From an uncultured Lachnospiraceae bacterium (lineage in GTDB: Bacteria; Bacillota_A; Clostridia; TANB77; CAG-508), in NCBI GenBank assembly GCA_947165105.1, contig CAMUZC010000031.1, forward strand, positions 1 through 16,760: DNA of 16,760 bases. Direction: 5' to 3'. The translations under genes and the position numbers were made by a program. A model generated the notes under the pieces. That model saw only the letters and a program-made list of their open reading frames with translations, had not been told where the DNA came from and ran no database searches. Within the stretch, counting starts at the first letter, position 1, and each line of letters starts with the position of its first letter. This document shows positions 16,071 to 16,760 of the stretch, piece after piece.

Positions 16071-16250
16071 AAAAACACCAAATATGTTAATCCATATTTG
16101 GTTGCTATCTGATTAAAGATGTTTCTTAATACATTGCATAACTCTTGAAAAATAGCATTTACATTAATGTTTAATATACAAAATCATATAAATTCTACTA
16201 ATAGAGTTTGGCTTCTGTGTTCGGAATGAGAACAGGTATCTCTCTACAAT
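16071..16250 (-). ncRNA. 5S-rRNA-like RNA with degenerate 3' domain
   Basis: Minus-strand 16250-16200 reads like the 5' half of a low-GC 5S rRNA. It contains CCTGTTCTCATTCCGAACAC (16235-16216), then AGAAGCCAAACTCT. Helix II can form (TAGAG 16246-16242 with CTCTA 16205-16201), as can helix III around the CCGAAC loop. Ends CATTG (16251-16247) and CAATG (16136-16132) can pair like helix I, enclosing about 119 nt, the size of 5S. The interior 3' half is AT-rich and lacks the loop E signatures (GGTAG, GAGAGTAGG) and helices IV/V. A 3' extension carries a small hairpin (about 16130-16112) and an intrinsic terminator. A consensus promoter lies immediately upstream. It may be a 5S pseudogene, a 5S-mimic small RNA or a leader RNA for the ABC genes downstream. 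Similarity to 5S is clear; function is unknown. Confidence 0.65.
16078..16101 (-). terminator. Intrinsic terminator after the 5S-like RNA
   Basis: A perfect 9-bp stem (CCAAATATG / CATATTTGG) with a 6-nt loop is followed on the minus strand by TGTTTTTG. It sits about 30 nt beyond the end of the 5S-like fold and 170 bp ahead of the ABC start. It either ends a free-standing RNA or acts as a conditional terminator in the ABC leader. Confidence 0.8.
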
Positions 16251-16257
16251 GATTCGA

Positions 16258-16287
16258 ATTATATCAAATTTTGTAAATAAATGTCAA
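16258..16287 (-). promoter_or_regulatory. Consensus promoter of the 5S-like RNA
   Basis: TTGACA (16287-16282) and TATAAT (16263-16258) are both perfect, with an 18-bp spacer. The predicted start (about 16251-16250) coincides with the 5' end of the 5S-like fold, so the RNA has no extra 5' leader. Confidence 0.85.
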
Positions 16288-16326
16288 TAAAAATTACATA
16301 AAAAATTAACTTTTATTGCTGAGTGC

Positions 16327-16355
16327 TTGACTTTATTTAAAAAAAGTAGTATAAT
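16327..16355 (+). promoter_or_regulatory. Sigma-A promoter of the 69-aa protein gene
   Basis: TTGACT (16327-16332), 17 bp and TATAAT (16350-16355). It is divergent from the 5S-like RNA promoter, with 39 bp between the two -35 boxes, so a regulator bound between them could control both. Confidence 0.85.
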
Positions 16356-16403
16356 ATAGTTCTATTAAAAATAAATAAACACTCATGAAAGGAGGCATTT
16401 TCT

Positions 16404-16613
16404 ATGTTAAACAAGAAAATGTCATACGCCCACAACCCCAAGACCCTTGTAAAGTTCAAAAAAGAAAACGAACAACTTATACGTTCAAAGGTTGAACTTT
16501 CAGACCGATATGAGCAAGGTGGTCTTGTTTATGCAACTATTGCTTGTGCTAAATCAAAAGTAGATTTAGCTAAGATTAAGCATTTGCTTGTTGGCAATGT
16601 TGCCGGGGTATAA
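16404..16613 (+). CDS. Small basic orphan protein (69 aa)
   Basis: I do not recognise this 69-aa protein. It is Lys-rich, soluble and without a signal peptide or membrane helix. It has an N-terminal basic, helical half (about 10-37, FKKENEQLIRSKVELSDRYE) and a mildly hydrophobic C-terminal half (about 38-69). It is clearly a gene: a strong promoter, an ideal SD (AAAGGAGG, 8 nt before ATG) and a strong terminator 6 bp after the stop make a complete monocistronic unit. Such tight packaging is usual for abundantly expressed small proteins. The basic character would suit RNA or ribosome binding, but that is speculation. It stands divergent from the 5S-like RNA. Confidence 0.8.
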   Translation: MLNKKMSYAHNPKTLVKFKKENEQLIRSKVELSDRYEQGGLVYATIACAKSKVDLAKIKHLLVGNVAGV

Positions 16614-16619
16614 TTCCTT

Positions 16620-16650
16620 AATCCCTTCTGTTTTTCAGAAGGGATTTTTC
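16620..16650 (+). terminator. Intrinsic terminator of the 69-aa protein gene
   Basis: An 11-bp perfect stem (AATCCCTTCTG / CAGAAGGGATT) with a TTTTT loop is followed by TTTC. It begins 6 bp after the TAA. Strong and unidirectional on the plus strand. Confidence 0.9.
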
Positions 16651-16679
16651 TATATTATTCCGTAAAAAGTCAAACAAAA

Positions 16680-16705
16680 AAGATGCTTAAGAAATTAAGC
16701 ATCTT
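16680..16705 (-). terminator. Intrinsic terminator of the gene entering from the right edge
   Basis: An 11-bp perfect stem (AAGATGCTTAA / TTAAGCATCTT) with a 4-nt loop runs, on the minus strand, into TTTTTGTTTG. It lies 6 bp after the stop codon of the partial gene. Confidence 0.9.
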
Positions 16706-16711
16706 CATTTA

Positions 16712-16760
16712 TTATTCAGCTACTTCGTCAGTATCAACAGCTGCTGCTGTTTCTTCTGGT
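16712..16760 (-). CDS. C-terminal end of an acidic-tailed protein (partial)
   Basis: Only the last 15 codons are in the window, reading PEETAAAVDTDEVAE and then TAA. The Ala/Glu/Asp-rich tail resembles the disordered C-termini of several ribosomal or translation proteins, but it is too short to name the gene. The call rests on the open frame running to a stop followed at once by a proper terminator. Confidence 0.6.
   Translation of the reverse strand, partial: PEETAAAVDTDEVAE

Noticed and set aside
15880..16116. Plus-strand 78-codon hydrophobic frame upstream of the ABC genes
   Set aside because: It runs antisense through the ABC leader, SD and terminator. Its hydrophobicity comes from T-rich codons, and no SD is present.
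1..16760. Reassigned TGA codon, because no gene here stops with TGA
   Set aside because: Fourteen genes are too few in such AT-rich DNA, and tryptophan is encoded by TGG throughout with no frame needing TGA as sense.
1..16760. CRISPR array, insertion sequence, prophage or tRNA genes
   Set aside because: No regularly spaced repeats, transposase or phage structural genes, terminal inverted repeats around a gene, or cloverleaf-like sequences were seen on either strand.

Overview
The window looks like chromosomal DNA of a low-GC Gram-positive bacterium (Bacillota, most likely a gut-type Clostridia or a relative). Evidence is the strongly AT-rich sequence, strong purine-rich Shine-Dalgarno sites (AAAGGAGG), sigma-A type promoters (TTGACA/TATAAT), the rimP-nusA gene order, a MutS2 of Bacillus length and a heterodimeric BmrCD-like ABC exporter. 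The standard bacterial code fits. All 14 complete genes stop with TAA or TAG, and three use TTG or GTG starts.

Layout from left to right. (1) Minus-strand head of the rimP-nusA translation/transcription operon, with its own promoter and a leader hairpin; it continues off the left edge. (2) Divergently, mutS2 on the plus strand with its own extended -10 promoter, closed by a bidirectional terminator. (3) A two-gene accessory module on the minus strand: a small helix-turn-helix protein and a coiled-coil protein. It is driven by a perfect-consensus promoter and its base composition appears less AT-rich. (4) A tight five-gene minus-strand operon: asnB copy 2, a NOL1/NOP2/Sun RNA m5C methyltransferase, a HAD phosphatase-like protein, a 71-aa protein and asnB copy 1. 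The two asparagine synthetase paralogues bracket the three other genes. (5) A single-TM orphan gene with its own promoter and terminator. (6) Two adjacent ABC half-transporter genes forming a heterodimeric exporter. (7) An intergenic region of about 500 bp holding a 5S-rRNA-like RNA with a consensus promoter and an intrinsic terminator, upstream of and co-directional with the ABC genes. (8) A 69-aa plus-strand gene of unknown function, divergent from the 5S-like RNA. (9) The C-terminus of an acidic-tailed protein entering from the right edge.

The housekeeping genes concern ribosome maturation (RimP), transcription elongation and termination (NusA), RNA methylation (the Sun-family methyltransferase) and rescue of collided ribosomes (MutS2). 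The most unusual element is the 5S-like RNA. Its 5' half keeps 5S helices II and III with the CCGAAC loop, and its ends can pair about 119 nt apart, close to the length of 5S rRNA. The 5S 3' domain (helices IV/V, loop E) is not recognisable. It could be a decaying 5S gene, a free 5S-mimic small RNA, or the sensor part of an attenuator in front of the ABC exporter. The second notable point is that two unrelated orphan genes, the HTH gene and the membrane-protein gene, share a promoter style and a 5'-UTR motif.
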